The notes beneath the pieces were generated by a model, which worked only from the letters and a program-made list of their open reading frames with translations, was not told the origin of the DNA and did not search any database. Shown here one piece after another: positions 18,807 to 27,759 of a DNA stretch of 34,148 bases. The translations under genes and the position numbers were made by a program. The stretch spans positions 1 to 34,148 of the IMG/VR virus record IMGVR_UViG_3300025313_000078. The stretch is one strand, 5' to 3'. This DNA is from a virus. How positions within the stretch are numbered: position 1 is the first letter of the stretch; each line of letters begins with the position of its first letter.

Positions 18807-21246
18807 AAAATCAGTGCCGATTCAATCTTCTACTGATGGTCTTCGTGGTCAAATTACTAGAGAAGAAGACGGAAAACTTAAAGCTCCAATTAATATAATT
18901 CAAACTGTAACTGCCGCAAAAACACTTTATTATAAATATCGTTTTGAAGCCCTTAGAAGAATTGAACTTTATGCTAGAATTGAAGGACTTATTGCTGGAA
19001 ATCCTCCTTATAATCCAGTGGAACTTGATAGACACGGATTATCTCATATATCAAATTTTAATAATTTAGATGGTCGGGCACTTTATGAAAGAGGTGCTTT
19101 AGCTTATTGGAATTTACTTAATGAAGCAGAAACTTTATGTAAATTTTATATTCATGATATGAATCCAGAAGCTCCAAAAGTAGCTGCTACTATGGCTAAA
19201 AATTGGGACTATGTAGTTAGAAAGTGGCCTAGTTTTTATACTCAAGTAAATACTTTAAGTGCTCAGATAATTAAATTTGGACTTTCTCCTGTAATTTGGC
19301 CTGATGAAAGAGATTGGAGGTGGCGAACTGTAGAATTATCAAGATTTTTTATAACTGACCAAGCTCAAGCTGATGTTGAAAGACTTACTTCAATTTTTGT
19401 AGAAACTACTTTTACAGTGCAGTATTTATTTGAAGTTTATAATGAATTTAAAGACGTTTCAAAAAAAGAAAGCCCTTGGAATATAGAAGAATTAGAGAAG
19501 TTTTTACTTTTTAGGGCTAATCGCTATGTAAAAGATAGAGGGCAGGAAATTATAAACCTAATGGATTTACAACTTAGACTTCAAAATGGTGATTTGCGTT
19601 TCGATGGATTATTTACAGATTCAGTTAGATTAGTATCACTTCTTCAGCAAGAATATGAAAATAGTGATGGTAAAAGCGGTGTTAGTCACTATTTATTTGA
19701 TTCAGTATACGACCATGGTAACTTTTTATATTTTGTTGATAAACAATATAAAGAAATTCAGGAAGCATTAGTGATATTTACAGCTAGTCCTGGCGAATTT
19801 ACGCTACATTCTAACCGCGGTCTTGGACATAAAATATTTGCAGGCTGCCAAGCTATGATGCAGTTAGATTGCTCAATTGTAGATAGTGCTAAATGGGCGA
19901 GTACTATTTTCTTAAAATCTCTTGCAACTGGTAGTAAAGATATTGAAGCAATTAGATTTGTTCCAGGAGCGCCTACTAATATTGGAACTGCTGAATTTGT
20001 TCAGAATAATTTTGGTTCAAACATCAGTCAACTTATTGGTGCTAGTCAATATATTAATCAAAAACTTCAATATAATACTGCAAATTCAGGGGACGATCCA
20101 GGAGTGCCTGATAGGAATTATGGTTCAATTTCACCTACTCAAGCCAGGATGGAAAGTTACCGTGAATTTGGAGTACTTAAACATAATATTGCTCATTTTT
20201 ATTCCCAATTTGATATTGTTATTCGTAATATGGTAGCAAAAATGCTTCATTCTAAAAAAGGCTATCCAGGTTATGAGTATGCTAAAGAATGGAAAGACAG
20301 ATGTTTAGAAGATGGTGTTCCAGAAGAGATGTTCTCAATAAAAGATGAATCTGAATGGGGTCTTCCAAGACAACTTGATGTTAAAGCGACTCGTGTTGCA
20401 GGAGACGGTTCTACATTAGGACTTCTTATGGGACTTCAAGAACTTGGACCAATTAGTGCTAATTTCGGTCCAAAAGCTAGTGCTTGGTATGAGAGGAAGT
20501 ATGTTATGGCTACTATGGGCAAAGACGAAGTGGAAGCATTTACTTCAGAAAATGAAACTCCTGATGAAATGGCAGGTGGAGCTTCTTTAGCGGGGTTAGA
20601 AAATATAGCAATGCGGCAAGGCGAATCTCCAGTATTTTCTCTTGATAACGAACATCGTTCTCATTTTATAACTCATATGGCTTTAGCAAAGGATACAATT
20701 GAGCAGTTAGGACAGCAGCAAACAGATCCTGTAGAAGCTGATAAAATATTTAATGTATTACTTCCACATGTAGATGAACATTTTCAAGCACTTCAAAGAA
20801 GTCCATTTAATCGTAATTTTGTACAGTCAATAGCACAATCTTATAATCAATTTAAACAATATGCTACTTTAAACCGTAAAAATGCTTCTAGTATGCTTCA
20901 AGCAGAGTTAAAGCAACGTCAGAAAGATCAAGAAAATCAGCAAAAAGCTATGAGTGAAGAAGAGTTAAATCAATTTACAACTCTTCAAGATGAAAAGAGA
21001 AAAGACTTTAAAATTCAAAGCCAAGTAACTAGGGCAGCAAGAGCAAATGAGAACAGGGCAGATGTTATGCGTGATAAAGTTAAAATGGATGCAGATAATC
21101 AAAGATTAAAAATACATCTTGAAAATTCAAACAAAATAATTGATAATAAATCAAAGCTTGACGAAAGGTCAACTGAAGAACTTAGAGGAGATATTAATAC
21201 TATTCAAGGCGCAACGATTTCTCCAAATGATATTGAGCTGCAATAA
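18781..21246 (+). CDS. Portal protein (podovirus-like)
   Basis: An 821-aa protein in the expected portal position after TerL and before scaffold and capsid genes. Features fitting a portal: an N-terminal region with YKYRFEALRRIELYARIEGL, a long central alpha/beta part (for example SRFFITDQAQADVERL and the segment with PGEFTLHSNRGLGH), and a long charged coiled-coil C-terminus from about residue 690 (Gln/Lys/Glu-rich). It would form the dodecameric ring through which DNA passes. The size is large for a portal but within the range of podovirus-type fusions. AAAGGAAATAA precedes the ATG. Identification is by position and layout, not by a single motif. Confidence 0.7.
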   Translation: MAKKENQPEKSVPIQSSTDGLRGQITREEDGKLKAPINIIQTVTAAKTLYYKYRFEALRRIELYARIEGLIAGNPPYNPVELDRHGLSHISNFNNLDGRALYERGALAYWNLLNEAETLCKFYIHDMNPEAPKVAATMAKNWDYVVRKWPSFYTQVNTLSAQIIKFGLSPVIWPDERDWRWRTVELSRFFITDQAQADVERLTSIFVETTFTVQYLFEVYNEFKDVSKKESPWNIEELEKFLLFRANRYVKDRGQEIINLMDLQLRLQNGDLRFDGLFTDSVRLVSLLQQEYENSDGKSGVSHYLFDSVYDHGNFLYFVDKQYKEIQEALVIFTASPGEFTLHSNRGLGHKIFAGCQAMMQLDCSIVDSAKWASTIFLKSLATGSKDIEAIRFVPGAPTNIGTAEFVQNNFGSNISQLIGASQYINQKLQYNTANSGDDPGVPDRNYGSISPTQARMESYREFGVLKHNIAHFYSQFDIVIRNMVAKMLHSKKGYPGYEYAKEWKDRCLEDGVPEEMFSIKDESEWGLPRQLDVKATRVAGDGSTLGLLMGLQELGPISANFGPKASAWYERKYVMATMGKDEVEAFTSENETPDEMAGGASLAGLENIAMRQGESPVFSLDNEHRSHFITHMALAKDTIEQLGQQQTDPVEADKIFNVLLPHVDEHFQALQRSPFNRNFVQSIAQSYNQFKQYATLNRKNASSMLQAELKQRQKDQENQQKAMSEEELNQFTTLQDEKRKDFKIQSQVTRAARANENRADVMRDKVKMDADNQRLKIHLENSNKIIDNKSKLDERSTEELRGDINTIQGATISPNDIELQ

Positions 21247-21248
21247 TT

Positions 21249-21506
21249 ATGAATAATTATATTTTTGAAGAAAGTATACGAGTTAATGCTGCTAGGCTAT
21301 GTAGTGAACTTTTTATTTGTTACGATTTTATAGATAATGAAAAAGGTATTATTTTAAAAGATATGAATTCTCCTGCTAAAGTTTTATTTAATTTTAATGA
21401 ATTAAATGTACTAGATGATAATAACTTTAAGATTGAATTAGCAGCAATATTTAGTAAATTTTTTAGAAAAATAGAACTTACTAAAAATATTAAATTAGCA
21501 GCATGA
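21249..21506 (+). CDS. Hypothetical protein (85 aa)
   Basis: An 85-aa protein starting MNNYIFEESIRVNAARLCSE, directly after the portal stop. It is acidic and mixed alpha/beta (FICYDFIDNEKGIILKDM), with no motif. No strong ribosome site precedes the ATG, so coupling to the portal gene is likely. Probably a minor virion or assembly protein by position only. Confidence 0.55.
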   Translation: MNNYIFEESIRVNAARLCSELFICYDFIDNEKGIILKDMNSPAKVLFNFNELNVLDDNNFKIELAAIFSKFFRKIELTKNIKLAA

Positions 21507-21568
21507 GATTTTGTAAAATATCGTATAGAATTAGATTTATAAATTATATTTTAAAGGGAACTAAAATA

Positions 21569-21757
21569 ATGAGTACATTAGAAGAATTAGAAGCACATCT
21601 TAATAATATTGGTGTTGATGTTGATAGTTTATTAGTTACTGTTCAAGAGTTAAAAGATGCTTTAGCTAATGTTGGTATTCCAGCAGAAGTTCAAGCAAAA
21701 ATTGATGAATTAGTAGCAAAAGCAACAGCAATTGATGAAAAAGTTCCTGTCGCATGA
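21569..21757 (+). CDS. Small helical protein (62 aa)
   Basis: A 62-aa protein from the ATG at 21569, which has TAAAGGGAAC before it; an upstream frame with a poor, Arg/Ile-rich start is rejected. The sequence MSTLEELEAHLNNIGVDVDS is followed by two amphipathic helices rich in Ala, Glu and Asp. Short coiled-coil proteins of this kind are common next to phage scaffold genes. Its stop overlaps the next ATG (ATGA). Confidence 0.6.
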   Translation: MSTLEELEAHLNNIGVDVDSLLVTVQELKDALANVGIPAEVQAKIDELVAKATAIDEKVPVA

Positions 21758-22125
21758 TTATAGATAAGTTAAAAAGCATAAAAGAAGATAAAGGATTTTT
21801 AGTTCTTTATCTTGACGGCATGAGTAAACTTTATCAATCAGGAATATTTGATTTTTTACAAGAAAAAGGTCGAGTAAGAATAATTGGTATAGGAGAAAAT
21901 GTCCAAGTTCTTGCTACTCAAGCAGCAAGAAGTGCTGGTTATATGGAAGCTTTAGAAGATTTATTTAATTTTAAAAAACTATATTTAGATCAGCAATTAG
22001 GGGAGGGTGCTATGCTGTCTCCTGATTATGGGGCTTTAGACTTAGCAGAAGAAAAAGGATATTTAACTAAGGAAGAAATAAATGCCATCAGAAACAACAC
22101 CAAGCCAAGTTACATCAATTCATAG
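21754..22125 (+). CDS. Hypothetical protein, head-assembly region (123 aa)
   Basis: A 123-aa protein starting MIIDKLKSIKEDKGFLVLYL. It has a compact domain, then QVLATQAARSAGYMEALEDLFNF, similar in look to proteins found beside scaffold genes in podovirus-like phages. The ATG overlaps the preceding stop, and its 3' end contains the ribosome site and first codons of the scaffold-like gene (44-base overlap). Probably an assembly or minor head protein; function not shown. Confidence 0.6.
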   Translation: MIIDKLKSIKEDKGFLVLYLDGMSKLYQSGIFDFLQEKGRVRIIGIGENVQVLATQAARSAGYMEALEDLFNFKKLYLDQQLGEGAMLSPDYGALDLAEEKGYLTKEEINAIRNNTKPSYINS

Positions 22126-23425
22126 TCCTGGAAAAGATGCTGCTTCTATACTTCAAAATTTAAAGGACGGCAATAGTCCTTTAGAGTTTATATTAAATAA
22201 TTCTAAGAGTATAGCGCCACAAATTGCTCCAAATACACAACCTATAAGTGTTAATGAACTATTAAATTCTGCAACTTCTGAAATTATACAAAAGCCAAAA
22301 GAAGAAATTAAAGAAGTACTAAAAGAAGAAATTAAAGAAATTGCAGTTACTACACCTTCAATAGAAACCACTCCTCAAAAAATAGAAGTTAAAGAAGATG
22401 ATGAATTAGATATTTTACCAGATAATTCAACAGGAGAAAACTTTAAAAAACTTAGAACAAAACTTAAAGAAACATCAAAAACATTAAAAGAAATTGAAAA
22501 TGATAAATATACATTAACACAAACTTTAGAAAAATATAATAAAGGAGAAGCCGTCCCAGAAGCTACTCAAAAATTATTAAAAGAAAAAGAACAAAGAATA
22601 GCAGACTTAGAAAAATATGAAAAAATAGTAAATTTAAAAACTTCTAAAGAATACGTAGATAATTTTATAACACCAATAACTGAAGTAAAAACTAAAATAA
22701 ATGAAATAGCAAAAGATTATAGTATTCCAGAAGATGTAATGGCTGAAGTTCTTACACTTAATAACAGAGCTGAGATTAATCGATTTCTTAGTGATCATTT
22801 TGATGATGTAGGTGCTTTAGAAGTAAAACAATTAATAGATAAAGTAAAAAACATAGAGCATGAAGCTAAAGAAGCAGAAAATAAACCAACAGAAACTTTA
22901 ATAAATTTACAATTAGAAAGTACAAAATTATCAGAATCATTAGAAGTTAATAGAAAAAATAAGATACATGAACAAGCTGAGAGTTCTTGGGACGGCGCTC
23001 TCGATTTTATAAAAAAAGAAGGTAAAGCTAAAGAACTTATATTTAAAGAAAATGATACTGAATATAATAATACTTATATAAAGCCAGTTGTAGAGAAAGC
23101 TAGAACTGAATATCAAAAATTAGTAAGTGGTTTAAGAGATTTAGGGTTAAAAGACCTTCCTTCTGAATTAGCACATGCTTTAGCCAGGATGACTTTACAT
23201 GCTATAAGCTCCTATAATTCAATTGACACTAGAGAGGCTGCCGTACAAACAATTAATGAATTAGAAAAAAATGTTAAACGTACTACTAATTACATCAGAC
23301 CTCCAATTGGAGGAGGTGCTCCTGGTGTTGGAAATGTTTCTCCTAGACAAACTCCAGAAAATCCAGCAGAAAGTGCTGCTGCTAATTTACTAGAAAGTAC
23401 TTTATCTAAAAGAAGTAGATTTTAA
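22082..23425 (+). CDS. Scaffold-like capsid assembly protein
   Basis: A 447-aa protein immediately before the capsid gene. It has a disordered, Pro/Glu-rich first 115 residues, a long coiled-coil region (about 125-310, with KLRTKLKETSKTLKEIEN and LLKEKEQRIADLEKYE), and a C-terminal part with a Gly/Pro linker (IGGGAPGVGNVSPRQTPENP) and a basic end LSKRSRF. This shape is typical of scaffolding proteins, which organise the procapsid and are later removed. The ribosome site AAGGAAG lies in the overlapping gene. A hairpin terminator follows the stop. Confidence 0.7.
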   Translation: MPSETTPSQVTSIHSPGKDAASILQNLKDGNSPLEFILNNSKSIAPQIAPNTQPISVNELLNSATSEIIQKPKEEIKEVLKEEIKEIAVTTPSIETTPQKIEVKEDDELDILPDNSTGENFKKLRTKLKETSKTLKEIENDKYTLTQTLEKYNKGEAVPEATQKLLKEKEQRIADLEKYEKIVNLKTSKEYVDNFITPITEVKTKINEIAKDYSIPEDVMAEVLTLNNRAEINRFLSDHFDDVGALEVKQLIDKVKNIEHEAKEAENKPTETLINLQLESTKLSESLEVNRKNKIHEQAESSWDGALDFIKKEGKAKELIFKENDTEYNNTYIKPVVEKARTEYQKLVSGLRDLGLKDLPSELAHALARMTLHAISSYNSIDTREAAVQTINELEKNVKRTTNYIRPPIGGGAPGVGNVSPRQTPENPAESAAANLLESTLSKRSRF

Positions 23426-23448
23426 AATAACCTATTGCGTTATTTTAA
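23422..23448 (+). terminator. Hairpin at the end of the scaffold gene
   Basis: TTAAAATAAC (23422-23431) pairs with GTTATTTTAA (23439-23448) around a seven-base loop, then TATTTTAATA follows. It starts at the scaffold stop codon. Stem is long but A-U rich and the T-run is broken, so it may only reduce read-through into the capsid leader. Confidence 0.45.
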
Positions 23449-23497
23449 TATTTTAATATATCCTGTAATTACGTTATTTCTTTACGTTAGTAAGAAT

Positions 23498-23601
23498 TAA
23501 AGTTAGTCTACTTTACAAAATAAGGACACCAGCCTAAATCGGTGGCTACGTAAAGCTAGGCAGGGAAAAATAGTTAAATTATCAACTGTGTTTTACACAG
23601 T
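23498..23601 (+). promoter_or_regulatory. Structured capsid-gene leader with contiguous pseudoknot
   Basis: The 210-base gap before the capsid gene holds three structures. First is hairpin TAAAGT/ACTTTA (23498-23515). Then comes a compact pseudoknot: CACC (23527-23530) pairs with GGTG (23541-23544). The adjoining hairpin GCT/AGC (23545-23556) follows, and loop bases GCCTA (23532-23536) pair with TAGGC (23557-23561), leaving no unpaired bases between stems. Last is hairpin ACTGTG/CACAGT (23585-23601). No known riboswitch class is recognised. Its place before the most expressed gene suggests control of translation, transcript stability or elongation. Confidence 0.5.
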
Positions 23602-23638
23602 ATAATATTATTTTAATTTTTTCTTGTTGGAGCTTTAT

Positions 23639-25480
23639 ATGCCAGTAGCAGAATGCAATCTTACAGAACAGGAAGTATCAGATGCGTTTTTAGCAGCACC
23701 TCCTGCGATTTCACAAGCAATTATAGACTTATCAATTATTAATCCAGTTTGGTTGAGGGACCTTTATAAAATTCAAGAGTGGCCTAGAGGTAGTGGCACT
23801 CAAATGCAGCAATTAATTGTTAGGGGCGGTAGACCAAAAATTGAACGTGGTTTTGCTGCTTGGAAGAAATTAAATAATAACACTGGTTGTGATCCCTGCG
23901 ATGGTCCAGATTGTTCTTATAACTGGACGACTTTTCCAGGACTAGGTATTGAGAGAAAAGTAACTAGCCTTATGAGTAGGGAGTTTAAATCACCTCCTTA
24001 TTGTATTAAAGAGATTCAAACTACTTCAAATTTTAAAGAAGTTTTTGCGAAAGTAGTTGAAAATCTTTATGCACAAGTTGATTACTTTAAAGAACTTAAT
24101 ATTGGTCAAAACATTCTAACTGAATTAGCTAAGAAATATGTAGTTGATTCAGGCGGACCAAAACCAAATACACAAAATCCGTATGTGTATAGGCCTGCTG
24201 GAACAGCTAGATTATCTACATTAAATATTGAAATGCTTGAATTTTTCTATGAATATATGAGAAAAATTCCAGATTGTGTTCCTTATGATGTAGTAAATGG
24301 ATCACCAATATTTTCAATTATAGCTTCACATCAATTACTTGGAAGATTGTATAGAGATGACCAGGATTTGCGTCAAGATGTAAGATTCTCTGGTTTAGCC
24401 AATGATTTACTAAGTAAATATAATTTCATGAGTACTATTAGGGGTATGTTTATAGCAGCTCCTGTGCTTTACCCAAGACGTTTTATTTTAGATGCTGTAA
24501 CAGGTGTAGCAACTGAAGTACTTCCTTTTGTAGATGAAATCCCAATGGAAGTAGGCTCATTTACAGGATTTAATCCTTTATATGAAGCAGCTACTCATGA
24601 AGAACTTATACTTCATGGAAAATTTCCATTTAGTATATTTGTAATGCCGACTGAACAAAGTTTAGGGCAAAATACTTCATTTGGTCCTGAATTTAGTCTC
24701 TTTAATAATTGGGCTTGGATTAATCCACTTACTATGGAAGATCCATTTAGGCGTCTTGGTTATTTTGCTACAAGTGCTACTATCGGTATCAGTCAACAGT
24801 ATAGCGATGGAATCTTTGCAATACTTGTAGAACGTGTACAACCTAATCTTGCGGCAACATGGCTATGTGAGCCATTATGTCCTCCAGAAACAGTGGATTG
24901 TGATAATGAAGTACCAGATGTGACTTGTCCTTGCCCATTAATACTTGGCTTTACAGCTAACCCAATAACTGGAAATAGTTATATTATTACTTTAGCAGTA
25001 CCGACTACTGCTGTAGTAACTGATGAAATTCAATTTGGAATTGATACTGGCGGTTATGTAACAGGTACTGTAACAGGAGTATCAGCCGATAGTCTTTCAG
25101 TAGAAGTCACTTTCCCACAAGGAACTGATTTAGGTAATTGTGACAGATTCACAACTATCTTCTGTGATGACACATTAGGTTGCTCTGCAAATATAATTGA
25201 TTACCGTCCAAATTGTACTGATAACACCAGGGTTGACTTAGTATTAAGTAATCCAATTAAGGGTGATGTTGGTGAAACTATCACAATTACAAATGGTGAT
25301 GGAACTACAAGTGATGTAACCATTATAAGTATTGACTACACAACTAATACTTGGGTAGTCGATTACGGTGCTACAGTATTCTGTGATACTGTTGGTGGTC
25401 TTGTTTCAGTCTGTGTACCGACTGCAACTGATGCTTCATGCCCTGCATGCGGTGGACCAACTGCTACACAATGTAGTTAA
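23639..25480 (+). CDS. Major capsid protein candidate, Cys-rich C-terminus
   Basis: A 613-aa protein starting MPVAECNLTEQEV at the ATG with TTGGAGC before it. Residues 1-415 or so are the probable shell part (for example MTRL-like segments are absent, but ERGFAAWKKLN, long helix FKEVFAKVVENLYAQVDYF and later beta-rich stretches are seen). From about 415 the protein turns into two beta-rich, Ig-like Cys-containing units (NPITGNSYIITLAV.., VLSNPIKGDVGETITI). It has about 20 cysteines, with pairs CDPCDGPDC and CPACGG, so disulfide bonds or metal binding in the virion are possible. Position after a scaffold gene and a dedicated leader, and a strong terminator after it, support the major capsid role. 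Confidence 0.65.
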   Translation: MPVAECNLTEQEVSDAFLAAPPAISQAIIDLSIINPVWLRDLYKIQEWPRGSGTQMQQLIVRGGRPKIERGFAAWKKLNNNTGCDPCDGPDCSYNWTTFPGLGIERKVTSLMSREFKSPPYCIKEIQTTSNFKEVFAKVVENLYAQVDYFKELNIGQNILTELAKKYVVDSGGPKPNTQNPYVYRPAGTARLSTLNIEMLEFFYEYMRKIPDCVPYDVVNGSPIFSIIASHQLLGRLYRDDQDLRQDVRFSGLANDLLSKYNFMSTIRGMFIAAPVLYPRRFILDAVTGVATEVLPFVDEIPMEVGSFTGFNPLYEAATHEELILHGKFPFSIFVMPTEQSLGQNTSFGPEFSLFNNWAWINPLTMEDPFRRLGYFATSATIGISQQYSDGIFAILVERVQPNLAATWLCEPLCPPETVDCDNEVPDVTCPCPLILGFTANPITGNSYIITLAVPTTAVVTDEIQFGIDTGGYVTGTVTGVSADSLSVEVTFPQGTDLGNCDRFTTIFCDDTLGCSANIIDYRPNCTDNTRVDLVLSNPIKGDVGETITITNGDGTTSDVTIISIDYTTNTWVVDYGATVFCDTVGGLVSVCVPTATDASCPACGGPTATQCS

Positions 25481-25489
25481 TATAGTTTA

Positions 25490-25517
25490 AAAAGGGAGTA
25501 AGAAATTACTCCCTTTT
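25490..25517 (+). terminator. Strong rho-independent terminator after capsid gene
   Basis: AAAAGGGAGTAA pairs perfectly with TTACTCCCTTTT around a GAAA tetraloop: 12 bp, arms 25490-25501 and 25506-25517, with the second arm ending in a T-run. It lies between the capsid stop and the next gene, and would keep capsid transcripts abundant relative to downstream tail genes. Confidence 0.8.
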
Positions 25518-25536
25518 ACTCTTTTGTGGGGTAGAA

Positions 25537-25971
25537 GTGGCTACTAGGTCAGTTACTTATTGCTCAGGAAATAGGTTATCTTGTACAGGCTGTTTGCCAG
25601 CAAATGTAATTCTTTGTTTAGATAGTGATGAATTATTAGCTCCTATTACTTGCCCAGAAACAGATGTAGATACTCCTTTTCTTTTTAACATTATAGAAGC
25701 TTCTTTAATTAGTTTTTCTAAATCCAGTAGTTCTTGCAGCACTAGTGTTTATAAATATATTTTTGAATATGATGATGTTTTATTATTAGCCCCTTCTCAG
25801 CCTTTAACATCTGCTGATATAATAGGAGCATTTTGTAAAGGATGTATAACTAATTGGGTAGAGCAGAAAATTGGTAATGAATCTTATTTTAGAGATAATG
25901 GTGATGGTACTATAACTTTTATATCTCCTCATGGATGTGAATATACGTTTAGTGGAGCTTTAATACCTTAA
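25537..25971 (+). CDS. Cys-rich stand-alone adaptor domain protein (144 aa)
   Basis: A 144-aa protein with a GTG start (GGGGTAGAA before it). It matches the first 140 residues of the tailspike gene that follows: CSGNRLSC.GCLPANVILCL against CSSVKLSC.ECLPSNIVLCL. The EASL..FSK, YIFEYDD, ADIIGAFCKGC, WVE.K.G and SPHGCEY segments also match. Nine cysteines are largely conserved between both. It is probably a virion protein, perhaps a joint or cap that uses the same attachment domain as the spike. It lies between the capsid terminator and the spike gene, overlapping it by one base. Confidence 0.65.
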   Translation: MATRSVTYCSGNRLSCTGCLPANVILCLDSDELLAPITCPETDVDTPFLFNIIEASLISFSKSSSSCSTSVYKYIFEYDDVLLLAPSQPLTSADIIGAFCKGCITNWVEQKIGNESYFRDNGDGTITFISPHGCEYTFSGALIP

Positions 25972-27740
25972 TGGCACTTAAACAAGTTGGATATTGTTCT
26001 TCAGTTAAACTTTCTTGTATTGAATGCCTGCCATCTAATATAGTACTTTGTCTTCAAGATAATTCTTTATTAGCTCCTTTTGTATGTGATCCTGAATCAA
26101 GTGGATCGCAGCCTTTTAATTTAAGTTATATAGAAGCATCCCTTGTTACTTTTTCAAAATATAATGCTGCATGTGGCGGTAATACTTTTAAATATGTATT
26201 TGAATATGATGATTCTTTTTTAGTAAATGTAGATGAACCAATAGCATCTGATGATATAATTGGTGTTTTTTGTAAAGGCTGTTTACCTACTTGGGTAGAA
26301 GAAAAAGTAGGAGATGAGCCTTATATAAGAAATAATGAAGATGGTTCAGTTACATTTGTATCTCCTCATGGATGCGAATATGATTTTGATGTGCTTGGAT
26401 TTCAAGGATTTTCAGTACTTGTTTATGGTGCAGTAGGGGATAATGCTACTGACGATACGGCAGCTATCCAGGCAACTATAGATGCAGCTTCTAATACTGG
26501 CACAAATAGTGATGGAGATGGTGCACAAGTAATATTCCCACCAGGAATATATAGACATACAGGTATAACAGTTCCAAGTAATGTTTCTCTTCTTGGAGCT
26601 GGTGTAGTAGCTACTGTTCTTAGATACACTCCAGTAGTAGGAAATGCTATAACTCTTGCTAATACTCCAGCGGCTAATTCTAGATATAATAATATATTTG
26701 GTTTTAAGATAGATTGTCTTACTTCTACATCAGGTATAGCTATAACAAGTTCAGTACCTCCTTTAACAGCAAGAGATTTATTTGTAGATAGATATGAAAT
26801 AGATGGATATTTTAGAGGAATATATATTCCTTATAGCACTGTAAGTATAAGAATAGGTGCTGGTAGAATCATAGGACAAGGATCTGGAGTAGCAGGGGGT
26901 GTTGGCATACAGCTTGGAGATATAAGTTTAATTCCAGCAAGATTCGTTGATAGAGCAGATTTTCAAGGTTGTTATGTTAGTGATTTTGCGACTTCTTTTA
27001 TTTCTCAAGGTTTTGTTCATACAATGACAGAAGTTACTTCAATTAATTCAGATAGAGCTATTTTATGCACAGGTAAACTAACTGTTGTAGGTTCTTGGAT
27101 TCAAGCAAATACTACTTTATATCAAACTGGTCCTAGTAGTGCTGATATTACTTCTATTAATAATAATCATTTAAATGGGGCTTCAGTTGAAGTAGATGAC
27201 CCATCTACTATGTCAATATTAAATAGTACTACAGATTTAGCAGTATTTGGTAGGTCAGAATTTAAAGGTGCAGGTCGTTTCAGGATGCGTTTTGCAACAA
27301 GCGCTCTTAGAGGATTTCAAATAGGTCCTACAGGCACAGAATCTGTATTATATAATTCAGCTGGTACTGCTAGATTTGAAGCAACAGCTAGACCTATTGA
27401 ATCAAATAGAGTTGCAGCAGCAGCTTCTTTGATTATGTATGCAATAAGACGTAGTGGAGTCCTTATAGGAGGTCTTGGGTCAGATTCTTCCGATAGAAGT
27501 GCTCTTTTCAATGCTACACCTGATATTTGTGCTTTCTGGGATAATAGTAGAAATTTTGCTGCTGGAGCAGGGCTACTTCTTACTACAGCTACAAATGGAT
27601 TTATATATTTACCTACTTGTGCAGGCGTTCCTACAGGAGTTCCTACTGCTATAGCAGGATATGTTCCTATTGTTATTGACACTTCAAATTTTAGAATTCA
27701 AATTTTTACTGGTGGTGCTTGGAGAGATGCACAACTATAA
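25971..27740 (+). CDS. Tailspike with N-terminal Cys-rich adaptor and pectate-lyase-3 beta-helix
   Basis: A 589-aa spike. Residues 1-140 are the Cys-rich adaptor domain shared with the gene before. From about 146 follows the pectate-lyase-3 signature: VLVYGAVGDNATDDTAAIQ, then VIFPPGIYRHTGITVPSNV and the repeating short strands of a right-handed beta-helix. The last 60 residues (TATNGFIYLPTCAGVPTG, IDTSNFRIQIFTGGAWRDA) resemble the C-terminal knobs of many phage fibres. It should bind and perhaps cleave capsule, exopolysaccharide or LPS on the host. No catalytic residues can be assigned from sequence alone. Confidence 0.85.
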   Translation: MALKQVGYCSSVKLSCIECLPSNIVLCLQDNSLLAPFVCDPESSGSQPFNLSYIEASLVTFSKYNAACGGNTFKYVFEYDDSFLVNVDEPIASDDIIGVFCKGCLPTWVEEKVGDEPYIRNNEDGSVTFVSPHGCEYDFDVLGFQGFSVLVYGAVGDNATDDTAAIQATIDAASNTGTNSDGDGAQVIFPPGIYRHTGITVPSNVSLLGAGVVATVLRYTPVVGNAITLANTPAANSRYNNIFGFKIDCLTSTSGIAITSSVPPLTARDLFVDRYEIDGYFRGIYIPYSTVSIRIGAGRIIGQGSGVAGGVGIQLGDISLIPARFVDRADFQGCYVSDFATSFISQGFVHTMTEVTSINSDRAILCTGKLTVVGSWIQANTTLYQTGPSSADITSINNNHLNGASVEVDDPSTMSILNSTTDLAVFGRSEFKGAGRFRMRFATSALRGFQIGPTGTESVLYNSAGTARFEATARPIESNRVAAAASLIMYAIRRSGVLIGGLGSDSSDRSALFNATPDICAFWDNSRNFAAGAGLLLTTATNGFIYLPTCAGVPTGVPTAIAGYVPIVIDTSNFRIQIFTGGAWRDAQL

Positions 27741-27759
27741 TTTTAAGTAGGAGATTTAT

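Noticed and set aside
23527-23561. Pseudoknot before the capsid gene as a preQ1, SAM-II or THF riboswitch
   Set aside because: The conserved loop sequences of those classes are missing; the similarity is only in general topology.
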